The notes beneath the pieces were generated by a model, which saw nothing but the letters and a program-made list of their open reading frames with translations, was not told the origin of the DNA and made no database searches. A stretch of 64,000 bases of DNA from Eubacterium sp. AF16-48 (GTDB lineage Bacteria > Bacillota > Clostridia > Lachnospirales > Lachnospiraceae). Location of the stretch: NCBI RefSeq assembly GCF_003479405.1, contig NZ_QUHB01000009.1:1-64000 (forward strand). The letters run 5' to 3'. Positions 9,250 to 19,702 of this stretch are shown one piece after another; the first letter of the stretch is position 1; each line of letters begins with the position of its first letter. A program made the position numbers and the translations under genes.

Positions 9250-12200
9250 TACTGTACCCCTTCTTGTTCTTTCCTGTTGTTTTTCTTCAATGCTACGCAA
9301 ATGATAATTAAAGCTATACATTGTATCAGAATCATTATCCTAATATTATCCCTGGTAATAAAATCACCTGTTGTAGGACTTAATATGGACTTACCGTTTT
9401 CCATATATTTCACTGACTCTGACTCTTTTTCTTCCTTAACACTTCTGTTATCTATACTTGCAACATTGTTTTTTGCTTTGTTACTATGATTTAAATCCGT
9501 CTTAGAACCACCCCTTTTATTGGCAGTTTCTTCTTTGTTTTTGTTATCTTTGACAGTATTTTTATCATCCTTACCCCTACCCGCATTTTTCTCTTTCACA
9601 AACACTGCCTTTATTCTTACGCCTTTATCCGGCATAACTATGTTTATTTGTGAACTATTTACCTGATTAATGTCCAATGATATATCTTCACTTACCCACT
9701 TATCAAATACATATCCCTTATTGGCTTTAGCATTTAAGGTGACTACTTTGTTCTTCTTGTATTCCCCACTTTTATCCTCTACATTTCCTCCTGTTCCTGC
9801 CGTAACTTTCAATATATATATGTGTTCCAAAATATCTATTCCTGCTACATCAAGGGCTGTCATTTCTCCATTAATCTCCGCCATATATATGGCAATATAA
9901 CTTCCCTCTTCATAGCTCTTAGTTTTAACAGTTATCTTTTCACCAGCTTCGTTACTACCTGCAAGTTCCATCTCACCGTCAGTTATGTAAATTCTGTTGG
10001 CATCATCCTTATTGATTAATACAATTCTTGTATTTGTTTTTTTCTTTTCTAAATTGTTATAATCAGTTAAATTAATATCTGCCGTAATATCATCCCCAAC
10101 ATATACTCTATTGTCAGATAATGACATTTTTCCTGTGACTTGTCCCTTATTTTCATCCATTATTGTTTCTTCCGGTTTATTGTGGGACAATATACTGTTT
10201 CCTTCTTTTTTCTCGATTTTAACAGTGCTCTCATCCTCACTTTCATCTTCATTTTTTATATCCGGTATAGCTGAACTTTTATTGTTTGAAACACCAATCT
10301 TTATGTCATCTAAGTTAATTTCTATGTTCTCATCATTTTCATCAACGTAAGAAAATTTTATGTCTTTAATTAAATTTATATCTTTCTCAAAGAACATATT
10401 TGAAATGTCATATTTAATGTCTAAATTCCGGTCCTCCCCCACTCTTAAATAATTTCTATTGTAGATTACTGTTGTTGTACCATCTTCATTTTTTATCACT
10501 TCATCAGGTTTATTATCAAAACTTATTTTTGAAAATGGAATATCATTTTCCAGTGTCATGGAAAGTTTCACATTTCTTCCTGCCATTTTGAAAATATCTC
10601 CCAGTAATTCCCTAACACTACTGATAATTTCGCCGTTATCCTTTGAATTAACCCAGCGTCCTCCACCTACTTCTGTGATATACTCCATTATTTCCTTTGC
10701 TTCTTCGATTTTTTCCATCGAATAATCATTTTCCAGATAAACACCATAAATATTAATATTCTTTTCTCTGATTTTATCTTCATCAAGTGTCTTGCTATCT
10801 ATCCCTTGACTTCTCGTTCCATCAGTAAATAAATATATTACCCTGTCTCTGTCATCTTCGTCAAAAAAACCTGAAAAATAATTTATGGCATAATACGTGA
10901 ATGTTCCACCGTTCGGTTCTTTGCCATAGGCTCTCTCAAGCCCCCAATTTATTTCCTTTTCATTATTTGTAAAATCTCCAATGTATCTGTTCAAAGTAAC
11001 ATCAAACATTGCCACTCTGTCTTCCGGCTGCTTGTTATCTATTATTAATTTCGCACCATCTACCGCTTTCTTCCAATCCTCTTTTGACATGCTTCCGGAA
11101 CTGTCAAGCATTATCATTATGTCCATTGGTTTTCTTTTAATTGTTTCCGATAAACCTTTTCCTGATAATGAAAAATCAACATTTATGTTGTCCGTTGTGG
11201 TGTCAATGAAGTTACTGCTAACCTTATAATCTATGTCAATTCTATTTTCGTCTGTGGATGAATATATCTTCACATAATTGTTTTTGGTCTTTTGCTCCAC
11301 ACCTTTTCTTAATATTTTCGTTTGAACCCTGACAATGGTTGTATCTTTTATATCCGGAACATATGTAAAATCATCAAAAATAACTTCCTTTAAATTCTCT
11401 CCACCAATTTTTTTATTTTCCGCCTTGTATAAAACCTTTTCATTGTCCCCAATAATACTTACCTCTGCGGTTATTTCATCACTTACATTTGATAAAACAT
11501 ATGCTGACGGCTGTATTATTATTTTTTTACCTGAATTAATTTTATATGCTTTTGGAGAAATATTACTATTAACAGATTGAACTTCAAATGTTTCTAATAC
11601 TTCAACAGCCTTTAACCTGCTTGCTATAACCTCTCCTTTGATGTTATCAACTATTGAAACTAGAACTTCAAAAGTACCAATATTATTTTCTGTATTCCAT
11701 AAATAGGTATTGTTCCCTTCTGTATTCAACATTTGTGAATAACCTTCTTTTCCTGATACAACAACAATTACCTTATAATTGTCCTTCATTCCTATAATAT
11801 CAGGTGTTATTTTAACTTCTGAATAGGCGCCTATTCTTTCCTTCTCAGAACTTATCTTTATTCCTTTTATTAATACATTACCTGTATTTAGCTTTCCGGC
11901 TGCTTCTTCATACTCATTTACCAAACTAATGTAAAGACTTGTAAGTTCTATATCTTCAAATAAACTGCCATCTTCAGCCACTTTATTTGAGATAACTGAA
12001 ATTCTGTTTAATGTATCATCATCATCCTCCGCCAGCGCCAGTGAACACATAAGTGAATTTTTCATTGTTTCCTCATCAGTTCCCCACAGTGTGTTATCTT
12101 TTTCGTTACTTTTTATGTACTCCCTGCATTTTTTTAATGTTTCTTTTCCTGCCTTGTTAAATGAAGCTGTATTTCCCTTAATAACCCTGTATACCAAAGC

Positions 12201-12797
12201 TGTAAGGTAACTGCTGGATTTTTCTCCCGAAAAAGCAAATCCACCATCTTCATTTTGGCAAAGATTAAGATAATTTACAGCTTTAGTTATTTTTTCACTA
12301 TTATCTTTTTCGCTTTTCTCCATACACTCCACTGCAAGAATAGTGTCTAAAACATCACTTTTATAATCTTTTGAAATTCCAAACCCGCCATCTTTATTTT
12401 GGAGCTCTGCAAACTCTATTTCTTCCTGATTTTTATTTACTAATTTATTATTTTGGGTAATTGCTAAGAATTTTCTGAATATGTCATCGTTACTTTTAGT
12501 TTCAGATTTTTTAAGCCATTGTAACGCCTTCTCTTTTTCATCTGCTAAGCTTTCCTCATAAGCTAAGTTTTCCAATATTTGGGATGTTTCATAAAGTTAA
12601 ATGTTATCACCAAAACTTCCATCCCTGTTTTGTTCTTTTTTAATCCACTTAACTGACTGACATTTTAATCTGTCCATTTCAGCTAATGATATCGTTTCAA
12701 TTGAAAAAGCACTTATATTTATGTTCATGACTGCCAGTTCCACAATCATCATAAATACAAGTGCATGTGCTAAAAATTTTAATGCTTTGGTATTCAT
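9249..12797 (-). pseudogene. vWA surface protein with terpenoid-cyclase-like repeats, interrupted by one in-frame stop
   Basis: A start at 12797 with a strong AAGGGGAGGA site gives a signal peptide (1-31) and the start of a squalene-cyclase-like alpha/alpha-toroid repeat (WIKKEQNRDGSFGDNI). A TAA at 12597-12599 interrupts it. The same frame then continues LYETSQILENLAYEES through further toroid repeats (LQNKDGGFG, CQNEDGGFAF; to about 260), a vWA domain with an intact MIDAS motif DSSGS (about 559-712), an InlB-type B-repeat (about 1000-1066) and a C-terminal SPTTGD, hydrophobic segment and basic tail typical of a sorting signal. The intact product would be about 1182 residues. Only one nonsense codon separates the parts, so this is a recent lesion, a readthrough site or a base error. 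It is coupled by TAATG to the toxin gene. Confidence 0.75.
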
Positions 12798-12833
12798 TGG
12801 ATAAGTCCTCCCCTTTGTTTTTCGAATAAAAAC

Positions 12834-12862
12834 ATTATAGAATTTATAAAAACATTTTTCAA
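12834..12862 (-). promoter_or_regulatory. sigma-A type promoter of the vWA-toxin operon
   Basis: On the minus strand TTGAAA (12857-12862) and TATAAT (12834-12839) are separated by exactly 17 bases. The promoter lies about 37 bp before the ATG of the vWA gene. No other start-proximal candidate is as good, so it probably drives the whole vWA-toxin-immunity unit. Confidence 0.7.
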
Positions 12863-12943
12863 GCTTTTCCAGTAACTTTGTATAATACTTCCAATAATAT
12901 CATATTATTACTATTACATTACAGGCAATTTAGCATAAAAAAT

Positions 12944-12967
12944 ATCCGGCAGGATTTCCTGCCGGAT
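12944..12967. terminator. bidirectional-looking terminator after the glucan operon
   Basis: A perfect 10-bp stem, ATCCGGCAGG with CCTGCCGGAT, has a 4-base loop. It is flanked by an A-run on one side and an A/T-rich run on the other, giving T-runs on both transcripts. It closes the glucan operon 38 bp after the phosphorylase stop codon and insulates the toxin operon. Confidence 0.85.
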
Positions 12968-13004
12968 AAAAAAATCATATTATTTTATTTTATCATCTGA
13001 AAAC

Positions 13005-16000
13005 TTATTCAAAATAAACTGTTATCTTGTCTATTTCACCGTTTCTTACAGCTTCAGCCTTTTCTCCCACAATCTTTGGTTCTGTTGAAACAACTTCTCC
13101 ATTGATTTCAATCTTAGATACCTTAGCTGCATCCTTTCCAAATGTATTCTTGCCTGTGTTATTTACATATGTAACATCACATGTTGAAAGCAATCTGAAG
13201 GTTGCCTTTCCTTCATCAAATAACCAGTTAGCAAGTTTTGGTTCAAAATTAAGAACTAACTTTCCATCTTCGTATGTAAATACCTTGTCACCTATAAACA
13301 TTTCAATCCACATAGAAATCATTTCTGTTGTAGAACCTGAAAGTCTTGCAACAAATCCTCTTCCATGAACATCCGGATTAGGATTTGCACTTGATGCAAG
13401 GAAAGAAGAATTTTCTAATGTGCTTCTTCCATACATATTCGGATCAAGGAACGGTATAAGTGCTCTTGTTATTGTGTCATAATATTCATCATATAAGCCT
13501 GCCTTAAGCATAGCAAGAATATATTTATATTCCATATGAAGGAATACATTTTCTCTCTCCTGCCATCCCGGTGTAAATGCACGGCAACGACCATTTTCCA
13601 TGGAGCATCCTTCAATTGATGCAGATGTTTTGTACATGGCAAGTTTCTTGTCATAAAGATCTGTTTTCTTTACCTTGTTGAACATATCTCTTGCTGTGTC
13701 AACATCAACATATCCCATCATTCTTGCAGGACCTTCAAGGAAATACGGAAGAGGAACCGCTTTAAATGCCTTAACCTTTGCCTTCTGTAATCCGTAATGA
13801 CTAATAACCGGCTCACCATTTTCATCTACTACAGGTTCAAAATCTACGGCTTCATGAGTAAAGTATGTAGGAACAAGACCATTTCCAATTTCTACAGCCT
13901 TCTCAATACCCTTTTCAATCTTCTCTGCAAATGCTTCAAAAACTTCAACGATGTGTGCCTTAGATACTGAATCCTTATCTCCACTAAATTCCAGCTTAGT
14001 TGCAGCTCTGTAAGCTTCTCTTACTGATGCAACAGCATCCCAATATTCAAAGTCATTAAGGGTTCCTGCATTATATTTGTCCAGCTCTGCCTTAACTGCA
14101 TCTAAATATTTTGATATTTCAACAGGCATTACTACAAATCCGTCACCACCGAAATTATCTGTAATAAACTTAACAAGTCTCTTCAGTTCAAAAGTTTCAG
14201 GTGTTCCTGAACCAAACAATCCCGGAAGTCCATTCATTGCATCGTTCCAGCCAGGCTTTCCACCTTCCATTTCAACACCAATTCCATCCATATCCATCTG
14301 GGCGAACTTGCTAAGTGCCAAAATAATCATCTTAACTGCAAGGGTTGTATGAACAGTCTTGCCGTCCTTTTCCTTTAACCAGTTAGTTGCCCACTTGTTA
14401 AATCCTTCTCTTGCAAGTTTCTCCTCATCTTCAACTTCCATGCCGTACTGACGTACATCACCCTTTTTGTTAATTACATATTTCTCATCTCTTGGAACAA
14501 CATATGCAACGCTGTCATAGAATTTATATGTATCATCTCCAAACAGGAACTGATCCTTTTTGTCAGGGAATACTGATAAATAATTATCCACAAGATCCAT
14601 ATTATAATCCCAATGGTCACTCCAGTATCCTTCGCCAAAACCGGCTTCTATATTCTGATTGCAGTTATTTAAAATATTGGCAATAAATTCACCATCATCC
14701 ACTTTAAGATTTAACTGTAATCTTGCGATTGTATTGGAAATCTGTCCCGGTGTAAATTTACCTTCCACTATTTTAACAATGGCAGATGCATCACCATCAA
14801 TGCTTTCCTTTACATATGCCTTAACTTCTTCCTCTTTTCCTTCAATAACATTGAAAAGACTTGGACGTACCTCTAACGGATTGTATCCGTCTGCCTGAAC
14901 TAAACTAAAGAAAGTCTTTACGTTAAAGTCCCCAACATCTTTATTAAAGAACACGTCATTTCTTCTATTCTGTGAAACATCACGGAAGTTACCATTACCC
15001 TGAGAATAATACTCTGCTGCAATTGAGAAGAAATTATAATCTCTTTCAGGATCACCATGTTTACGGCTAAACAGGTGAATAATTGATTTATTTCCGTCTT
15101 TATTAAGTACATATGGATATCCTCCACGAAGGAAGTTATCTAAATAGCACTGCTCAATATACTGGTCAAACTTGCCTGCTGCAGTATGTGTTTTAACATC
15201 TGAAGTAAAGCTTTCAGCTAACTCTTCTGCTTCCACAAATTTGTCCTGTAAATATCCTTCTTTACAGAATGTGTCTATCTTTGCGTTAATCTGATCTACA
15301 GAACCTGCAAAGCCCATCATTGTATCAAAGGAGAATTCTTCTCCGTCATCTAACTGTGTCTTAAATGGTGTAAAACCACAAGGTACCTTGTTAGCAAAGC
15401 ACTGTTCTTTTCCAAGAACATTATCAATGCCACCATCAATAAATCTTACCGGTGTCATAAGGGATAAATCATAACCAAACACTGTATCAACGTCGTAAAT
15501 TACATCCTGTAATTTTCCGTCCTTAACTGTAAGATAATAGTAACCACCCTCTACATCTGATACCTCAGCTGAATCCTTTGTTGAAGCTCTAAGTGTATAA
15601 TAAGGAACTTTGTTATCAATATTTTTGATATATGCCCAGCTTTTAAATAAGTTTGACATTTCCTTAAATTCACCATTAGAAATACCATATGTAATAATCT
15701 TTGGAAGTCCGTCAATTATCTCTATGTTCTTTTTCTGTCCACTTATGTTTTTAATTGAAACCTGTCTTACTAATGCTCCAATGCTTTCGTTTGGTAAAAC
15801 ATAGTAATTAACTGTTATTTCAATTCCGTATTTTTCATTTCTTTCGATTACTTTAAAACTATTCTTATTCATACGAATCTGACGTTTTGCATCATCTTCA
15901 TATTTGAAGAATGGTTCATAATATTCTCCGTCTATGGTTAAGAATGTTCTAAAGCCTTTTACTGTTGTATTTTCAAATGCTGTATTTGCTGAATTGAACT

Positions 16001-16184
16001 CCATAATGGCATTTCCCTTATTGTCAATACCAAAACTGTTCATTCCCTGACCTCTGTTGGTGTAAAAAGTCCACATTGGAATACCTTTCACACCTGCAAG
16101 ACCAGGAAGAAAACTTGAGAATGCAGGTAATCTGTCATAATCATCAATTACAAAAGTCTTACCTTCAAGTCTGTAATTTTCCAT
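13005..16184 (-). CDS. GH94/GH161-type glycoside phosphorylase, probable beta-1,3-oligoglucan phosphorylase
   Basis: This 1059-residue cytoplasmic protein has the inverting phosphorylase layout shared by GH94, GH149 and GH161: an N-terminal beta-sandwich (about 1-330), a helical linker and an (alpha/alpha)6 barrel. The barrel carries GWNDAMNG, where the Asp near residue 648 matches the general acid of the DWND motif of cellobiose phosphorylase. The protein is longer than typical cellobiose phosphorylases (about 800 residues), and the neighbouring GH16 points to beta-1,3-glucan oligosaccharides, hence GH161 as the best guess. It would release glucose 1-phosphate from imported oligosaccharides. 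The start has an AAGGAGA site and follows lacI by 29 bp at the 3' end of the operon. Exact linkage specificity is not visible in the sequence. Confidence 0.8.
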   Translation of the reverse strand: MENYRLEGKTFVIDDYDRLPAFSSFLPGLAGVKGIPMWTFYTNRGQGMNSFGIDNKGNAIMEFNSANTAFENTTVKGFRTFLTIDGEYYEPFFKYEDDAKRQIRMNKNSFKVIERNEKYGIEITVNYYVLPNESIGALVRQVSIKNISGQKKNIEIIDGLPKIITYGISNGEFKEMSNLFKSWAYIKNIDNKVPYYTLRASTKDSAEVSDVEGGYYYLTVKDGKLQDVIYDVDTVFGYDLSLMTPVRFIDGGIDNVLGKEQCFANKVPCGFTPFKTQLDDGEEFSFDTMMGFAGSVDQINAKIDTFCKEGYLQDKFVEAEELAESFTSDVKTHTAAGKFDQYIEQCYLDNFLRGGYPYVLNKDGNKSIIHLFSRKHGDPERDYNFFSIAAEYYSQGNGNFRDVSQNRRNDVFFNKDVGDFNVKTFFSLVQADGYNPLEVRPSLFNVIEGKEEEVKAYVKESIDGDASAIVKIVEGKFTPGQISNTIARLQLNLKVDDGEFIANILNNCNQNIEAGFGEGYWSDHWDYNMDLVDNYLSVFPDKKDQFLFGDDTYKFYDSVAYVVPRDEKYVINKKGDVRQYGMEVEDEEKLAREGFNKWATNWLKEKDGKTVHTTLAVKMIILALSKFAQMDMDGIGVEMEGGKPGWNDAMNGLPGLFGSGTPETFELKRLVKFITDNFGGDGFVVMPVEISKYLDAVKAELDKYNAGTLNDFEYWDAVASVREAYRAATKLEFSGDKDSVSKAHIVEVFEAFAEKIEKGIEKAVEIGNGLVPTYFTHEAVDFEPVVDENGEPVISHYGLQKAKVKAFKAVPLPYFLEGPARMMGYVDVDTARDMFNKVKKTDLYDKKLAMYKTSASIEGCSMENGRCRAFTPGWQERENVFLHMEYKYILAMLKAGLYDEYYDTITRALIPFLDPNMYGRSTLENSSFLASSANPNPDVHGRGFVARLSGSTTEMISMWIEMFIGDKVFTYEDGKLVLNFEPKLANWLFDEGKATFRLLSTCDVTYVNNTGKNTFGKDAAKVSKIEINGEVVSTEPKIVGEKAEAVRNGEIDKITVYFE

Positions 16185-16213
16185 TATAATCTCCTTACGA
16201 ATATATCTATTTT

Positions 16214-17215
16214 TTACTTGTTACACTTTCCACATGAACTTCTGTAGACCATCTTTGGAGAAAGCTTAGTTACAGTACCACTCTTATCTCCCTCATCATT
16301 TAATAATCTGAAAAGTTCATTGGCACTGGCACTGCCCATTTCTGTAATCGGATTGTGAACTGTTGTAAGTGGAACTCCGTAATAAGCACTTAATGTGCTG
16401 TCATCATAACCTATTACGCTTACCTGTTCCGGAACTTTAATTCCCACATCCTGCAATGCCTGTATACATCCCCATGCCATTTCATCATTGGCACAGAACA
16501 TTGCGTCCGGCAGTTCTACACCGCTAGAAAGCAATGAGCGCATTTCACTATACGCTAAAGATTCTTCATAATAACCTCTTAAAACAATGTTTTCGTCTAT
16601 AGGGAGATTGTTCTTTTCCATCATTTCAACGTAACCTTCGTAACGATGCTTGTCATCTCCCGATTCATTTCCATGCATATATCCGATTCTCTTGTGACCA
16701 AGTTTAATTAAGTGATCAACAGCCATTGTTGCACCTAACTTATCATCTGATAACACACCTGAAATATTTCTTCCTTTGCTGGCCCTGTCAAGGAATACCA
16801 TAGGAATATTAACTGTAGCTATTCTCTTAACATAATCACCTGTTAAATCTTCATGATAGATAATTGCCCCTGCTACTCCTGATGCAATAATCATTCTATA
16901 GATTTCGTCCGGTGAGTTTCCGTTACTTACATAAATATTTAACATATAGTTATTTAATTTACACTGTAAGTGAACAGCCTGTATTAATACCTTATAGAAG
17001 TCTCCCTGCAAACTTGTTAAAAAGAGGCCTATTGTATTTTTTCTGTTAGACTTAAGTAATTTTGCATTCATATTTGGAATGTAATGCAATTTTTCTACTG
17101 CCAATAATACCTTCTGCTTTGTTTCCTCACTTACGATATCAGCTCTGTTAAAAACATTTGAAACTGTTGAGATTGCCACTCCTGCTTCCTTGGCAACATC
17201 TTTTATTGTAACCAT
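16214..17215 (-). CDS. LacI-family transcriptional regulator of the glucan locus
   Basis: This 333-residue regulator has an N-terminal LacI helix-turn-helix (VTIKDVAKEAGVAISTVSNV, with hinge helix near LLKSNRKNTIGLF) and a periplasmic-binding-type effector domain (about 60-330). Embedded between the GH16 and phosphorylase genes, it probably senses a beta-glucan oligosaccharide and represses the locus. Matching operator-like palindromes surround the promoter at 32.1-32.3 kb. A TGGAGG site supports the start. Autoregulation follows if it is transcribed with the operon; activation rather than repression cannot be excluded. Confidence 0.9.
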   Translation of the reverse strand: MVTIKDVAKEAGVAISTVSNVFNRADIVSEETKQKVLLAVEKLHYIPNMNAKLLKSNRKNTIGLFLTSLQGDFYKVLIQAVHLQCKLNNYMLNIYVSNGNSPDEIYRMIIASGVAGAIIYHEDLTGDYVKRIATVNIPMVFLDRASKGRNISGVLSDDKLGATMAVDHLIKLGHKRIGYMHGNESGDDKHRYEGYVEMMEKNNLPIDENIVLRGYYEESLAYSEMRSLLSSGVELPDAMFCANDEMAWGCIQALQDVGIKVPEQVSVIGYDDSTLSAYYGVPLTTVHNPITEMGSASANELFRLLNDEGDKSGTVTKLSPKMVYRSSCGKCNK

Positions 17216-17251
17216 ACAATAACCTCCATTTTTCTTTAAACATATTTTCTA

Positions 17252-17283
17252 TCCGGCAAAGAGTTTTCCTTCTCTTCGCCGGA
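17252..17283 (-). terminator. intercistronic hairpin between GH16 and lacI
   Basis: Arms TCCGGC and GCCGGA, extended by a nearly complementary AAGAG/CTCTT segment, form a hairpin in the 84-bp gap. The following T-run is weak. It could attenuate read-through into the regulator or protect the GH16 message 3' end, which would keep regulator levels low relative to the transporter. Confidence 0.45.
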
Positions 17284-17299
17284 CAAATCTTTTATTGTT

Positions 17300-18673
17300 T
17301 TACTGGTATACCCTTACATAGTCAACATACATATAATCCTGATATGTTTGTCTTATTCCTGAATTTGTATTGTATTCATTAATCTTTGTCCAGTACTTCG
17401 GCGTTACATCTCCACCAAGAACCCCACCTATAGCACAGTTAATGATAAGGTAGAAATCTTTATTATACGGCCATATTGCAGGAACGTTTACACCCTTTCC
17501 TGTAGCAACGTACATATCCGGATCATAAGTCCATGTTATTTTTCCGTCAAGGGTAAATGTAACTGAATCAGGTGTCCACACAACACCGTATGTGTGGTAT
17601 GCACTTGTTGCATCCTTTACAATAGCATTTTTGTACTTATTTCCTGAACTTGTTGACATTCCGTTAAATCTCTGACAATGGATAGACTGTGGTATGGTTG
17701 TTTTTGTTTCATCTTTAGTTGATTCAAAAACGTCTATCTCACCACACATCGGCCATTTTCCATATCCTAACATCCAGCCTGCTGCCCATGTTCCCTGACC
17801 TTTTGGTAATTTAGCTCTAAACTCAACTTTACCATACTTTAATGAATACATATCCTTAGTCCATATTTTAGTTGAATAATAACGATTAGGTACACATGAT
17901 TTAGTTTCAGGATTATACTCAAACTGTGGCTTAATAATCAGATTTCCATCTTTTACTTCACTAAATCTCATTTGATAGTTCTGAAGTTCCTTGTTTCCGT
18001 ATCCGCCGGCACCTGTTGCACCATTATTATTCCATTTTGTTGTGTCAAGCTCTGTTCCTTTAAATTCATCATTCCAAACCATTTTACGAACCTTATCGCT
18101 TACAACTCCTGAATATTTGGCACTGGTGTATATTTTCTTACCAACCTTTGAGTATGCCTTGACTTTAAAATAATATGTTTTGCCTACTGTTAAATTGTCA
18201 ATTTTTGTTCTGCTTACATTACCAACTTTTACAGACTTAAAACCGCTTTTAGCATTTGTGGAGTAATATACATAATAACCTGTTATATACCTGTTACCTG
18301 ATTTTTCCCACATTACTTCAATACCCTTGTCTGAAGCATTTTTTGCCTTGTCAATTGTAATGTTTGGTGGTGTAACAGTTACAGGAACACTTTTCTTGCT
18401 TTTTCCAACTTTAACCACAATTTTACATGCTCCGGGTCTTTTGGCTGTTACTTTTCCCTTTTTAGTTACAGTTGCAATTTTCTTATTGCTTGATGTGAAT
18501 TTTGCACCTTTTTGTTTTACCTTAATTGTTGTTTTTTTGCCTACGGTTAAAGCAATCTTCTTTCCGGACTTAATAGTTACTTTAGCACTTGCGTCTACCG
18601 GATTTACAGCAATAATCGTGGCCACCATGGCTACTGCCATTACAATTGAAGTGATCTGCTTAAAAATCTTCAT
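17300..18673 (-). CDS. secreted GH16 endo-beta-glucanase (laminarinase/lichenase type)
   Basis: The chosen start (MKIFKQITSIVMAV) has an AAAGGG site; a longer frame adds 18 residues without one. The 457 residues comprise a signal peptide (1-29), a bacterial Ig-like (Big2-type) domain (about 30-103), a fibronectin type III domain (about 107-195) and a GH16 catalytic domain (about 200-457). The catalytic motif EIDVFE gives E312 as nucleophile, D314, and E317 as acid/base. The family retains configuration and cleaves internal bonds of beta-1,3- or mixed-linked glucans. With no sortase motif it is either secreted or held by the Ig-like domain. It is the only extracellular hydrolase in the locus and would feed both SBPs. 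Confidence 0.9.
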   Translation of the reverse strand: MKIFKQITSIVMAVAMVATIIAVNPVDASAKVTIKSGKKIALTVGKKTTIKVKQKGAKFTSSNKKIATVTKKGKVTAKRPGACKIVVKVGKSKKSVPVTVTPPNITIDKAKNASDKGIEVMWEKSGNRYITGYYVYYSTNAKSGFKSVKVGNVSRTKIDNLTVGKTYYFKVKAYSKVGKKIYTSAKYSGVVSDKVRKMVWNDEFKGTELDTTKWNNNGATGAGGYGNKELQNYQMRFSEVKDGNLIIKPQFEYNPETKSCVPNRYYSTKIWTKDMYSLKYGKVEFRAKLPKGQGTWAAGWMLGYGKWPMCGEIDVFESTKDETKTTIPQSIHCQRFNGMSTSSGNKYKNAIVKDATSAYHTYGVVWTPDSVTFTLDGKITWTYDPDMYVATGKGVNVPAIWPYNKDFYLIINCAIGGVLGGDVTPKYWTKINEYNTNSGIRQTYQDYMYVDYVRVYQ

Positions 18674-18710
18674 ATTTTTTTGCCCTTTCATTAATATTAA
18701 TATAGTTATG

Positions 18711-18740
18711 GGAAAGGTCACATGCATGACCTCTTCCCTG
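18711..18740 (-). other. imperfect hairpin between permease and GH16 genes
   Basis: The 72-bp gap contains complementary GGGAA/TTCCC and GGTCA/TGACC segments with a small loop and no T-run. An mRNA-processing or stability element separating permease and enzyme messages is more likely than a terminator. Confidence 0.35.
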
Positions 18741-18745
18741 TTGCT

Positions 18746-19702
18746 TTATTCACCTGTAATACCGGTATTTTCAATACCCTCGATAAACTGTTTCTGAACG
18801 AGAGCATATAATACTAATAATGGTGCTATTGCCATAAGTGTGGCTGCCATTCGGTTAGCTTCATTTACCACATTTCCCGTACCACTTGCAGCACCGTTAT
18901 CAAACAATGCCAGTTTTCCAGGAAGTAATTCTAATGCATCACCCAACATAATATTTGTTGTGTAAGTTTCATTCCAGTTAAATACGAATGAAAACAGGAA
19001 TACAACAAGTATAGTTGATATTGATAATCTGATTGCTACGTGATAGAACACCTTAAATGAGCCGGCTCCATCAATCATTGCTGCTTCATCTAATGATTTT
19101 GGAATCATGTTGAAGAAGTTATAAAATATCAAAATTAACATTGTGGAATAAGTTCCCTGGCCTAACAAAGCCATTAATATCTGAGGAATAGCTGTGTTAA
19201 TCATCTTAATTCCAATTGCACTTTCTAATGTTCCAAATAACATAATTCTTGGAACTGTTAAAAGTGGAACCGGAAGAATGAATGCTAATATAAGCATTAC
19301 AAACCAGAAATTATGTCCCTTAAATGTATATCTTGATAATGCAAATCCTGTCATTGCCGACACCGCTGTCTGTGCTATGGCAAGCACTGCTGAAAACAAA
19401 ATCGAGTTAATCAGTGACGTTGGTATGTTAAGTGTTGATATTGCATTTTTAAAGTTATCCAGTGTAGCATGTTTAGGTATCCAGCTTATTGCCGGGTCAA
19501 TTAAATCCTTAGATGTCATAATTGCTTTTGAAATCATCTCAAAAATCGGCTCTAAGAAAATAAATCCTATGCATATAAGTACAAAATATATTGCTACTTT
19601 AGAGATAATTGCAACACCTTTTAATTTCTTTAATTTGGCAAAGTTGATTTTCTTTATAGCTGACAAATCAATTTTCTTTGCACTTGTATCTTTATTTGCC
19701 AT
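18746..19702 (-). CDS. carbohydrate ABC transporter permease, MalG type (set B)
   Basis: This is a 318-residue protein of the binding-protein-dependent transport family. The start MANKDTSAKK is chosen because AAAGGAGG precedes it; a longer in-frame start has no such site. It overlaps the upstream permease by 11 bp, so the two are coupled. About six membrane helices lie between residues 40 and 310. The cytoplasmic coupling loop EAAMIDGAGSFKVFYHVAIR (about 210-230) contacts an ATPase. With 19692-20768 it forms one heterodimeric oligosaccharide channel. No ATPase gene is present nearby, as is common in Clostridia that share an MsmK-like subunit. Confidence 0.92.
   Translation of the reverse strand: MANKDTSAKKIDLSAIKKINFAKLKKLKGVAIISKVAIYFVLICIGFIFLEPIFEMISKAIMTSKDLIDPAISWIPKHATLDNFKNAISTLNIPTSLINSILFSAVLAIAQTAVSAMTGFALSRYTFKGHNFWFVMLILAFILPVPLLTVPRIMLFGTLESAIGIKMINTAIPQILMALLGQGTYSTMLILIFYNFFNMIPKSLDEAAMIDGAGSFKVFYHVAIRLSISTILVVFLFSFVFNWNETYTTNIMLGDALELLPGKLALFDNGAASGTGNVVNEANRMAATLMAIAPLLVLYALVQKQFIEGIENTGITGE

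Noticed and set aside
9249..12575. A separate gene beginning at 12575
   Set aside because: The first codon there is TTG without a ribosome site, and the frame is the direct continuation of the frame that starts at 12797 after one TAA.
13005..16184. Plain cellobiose phosphorylase
   Set aside because: The protein is about 250 residues longer than typical cellobiose phosphorylases and sits with a GH16 endo-glucanase, which favours a longer beta-1,3-glucan phosphorylase type.
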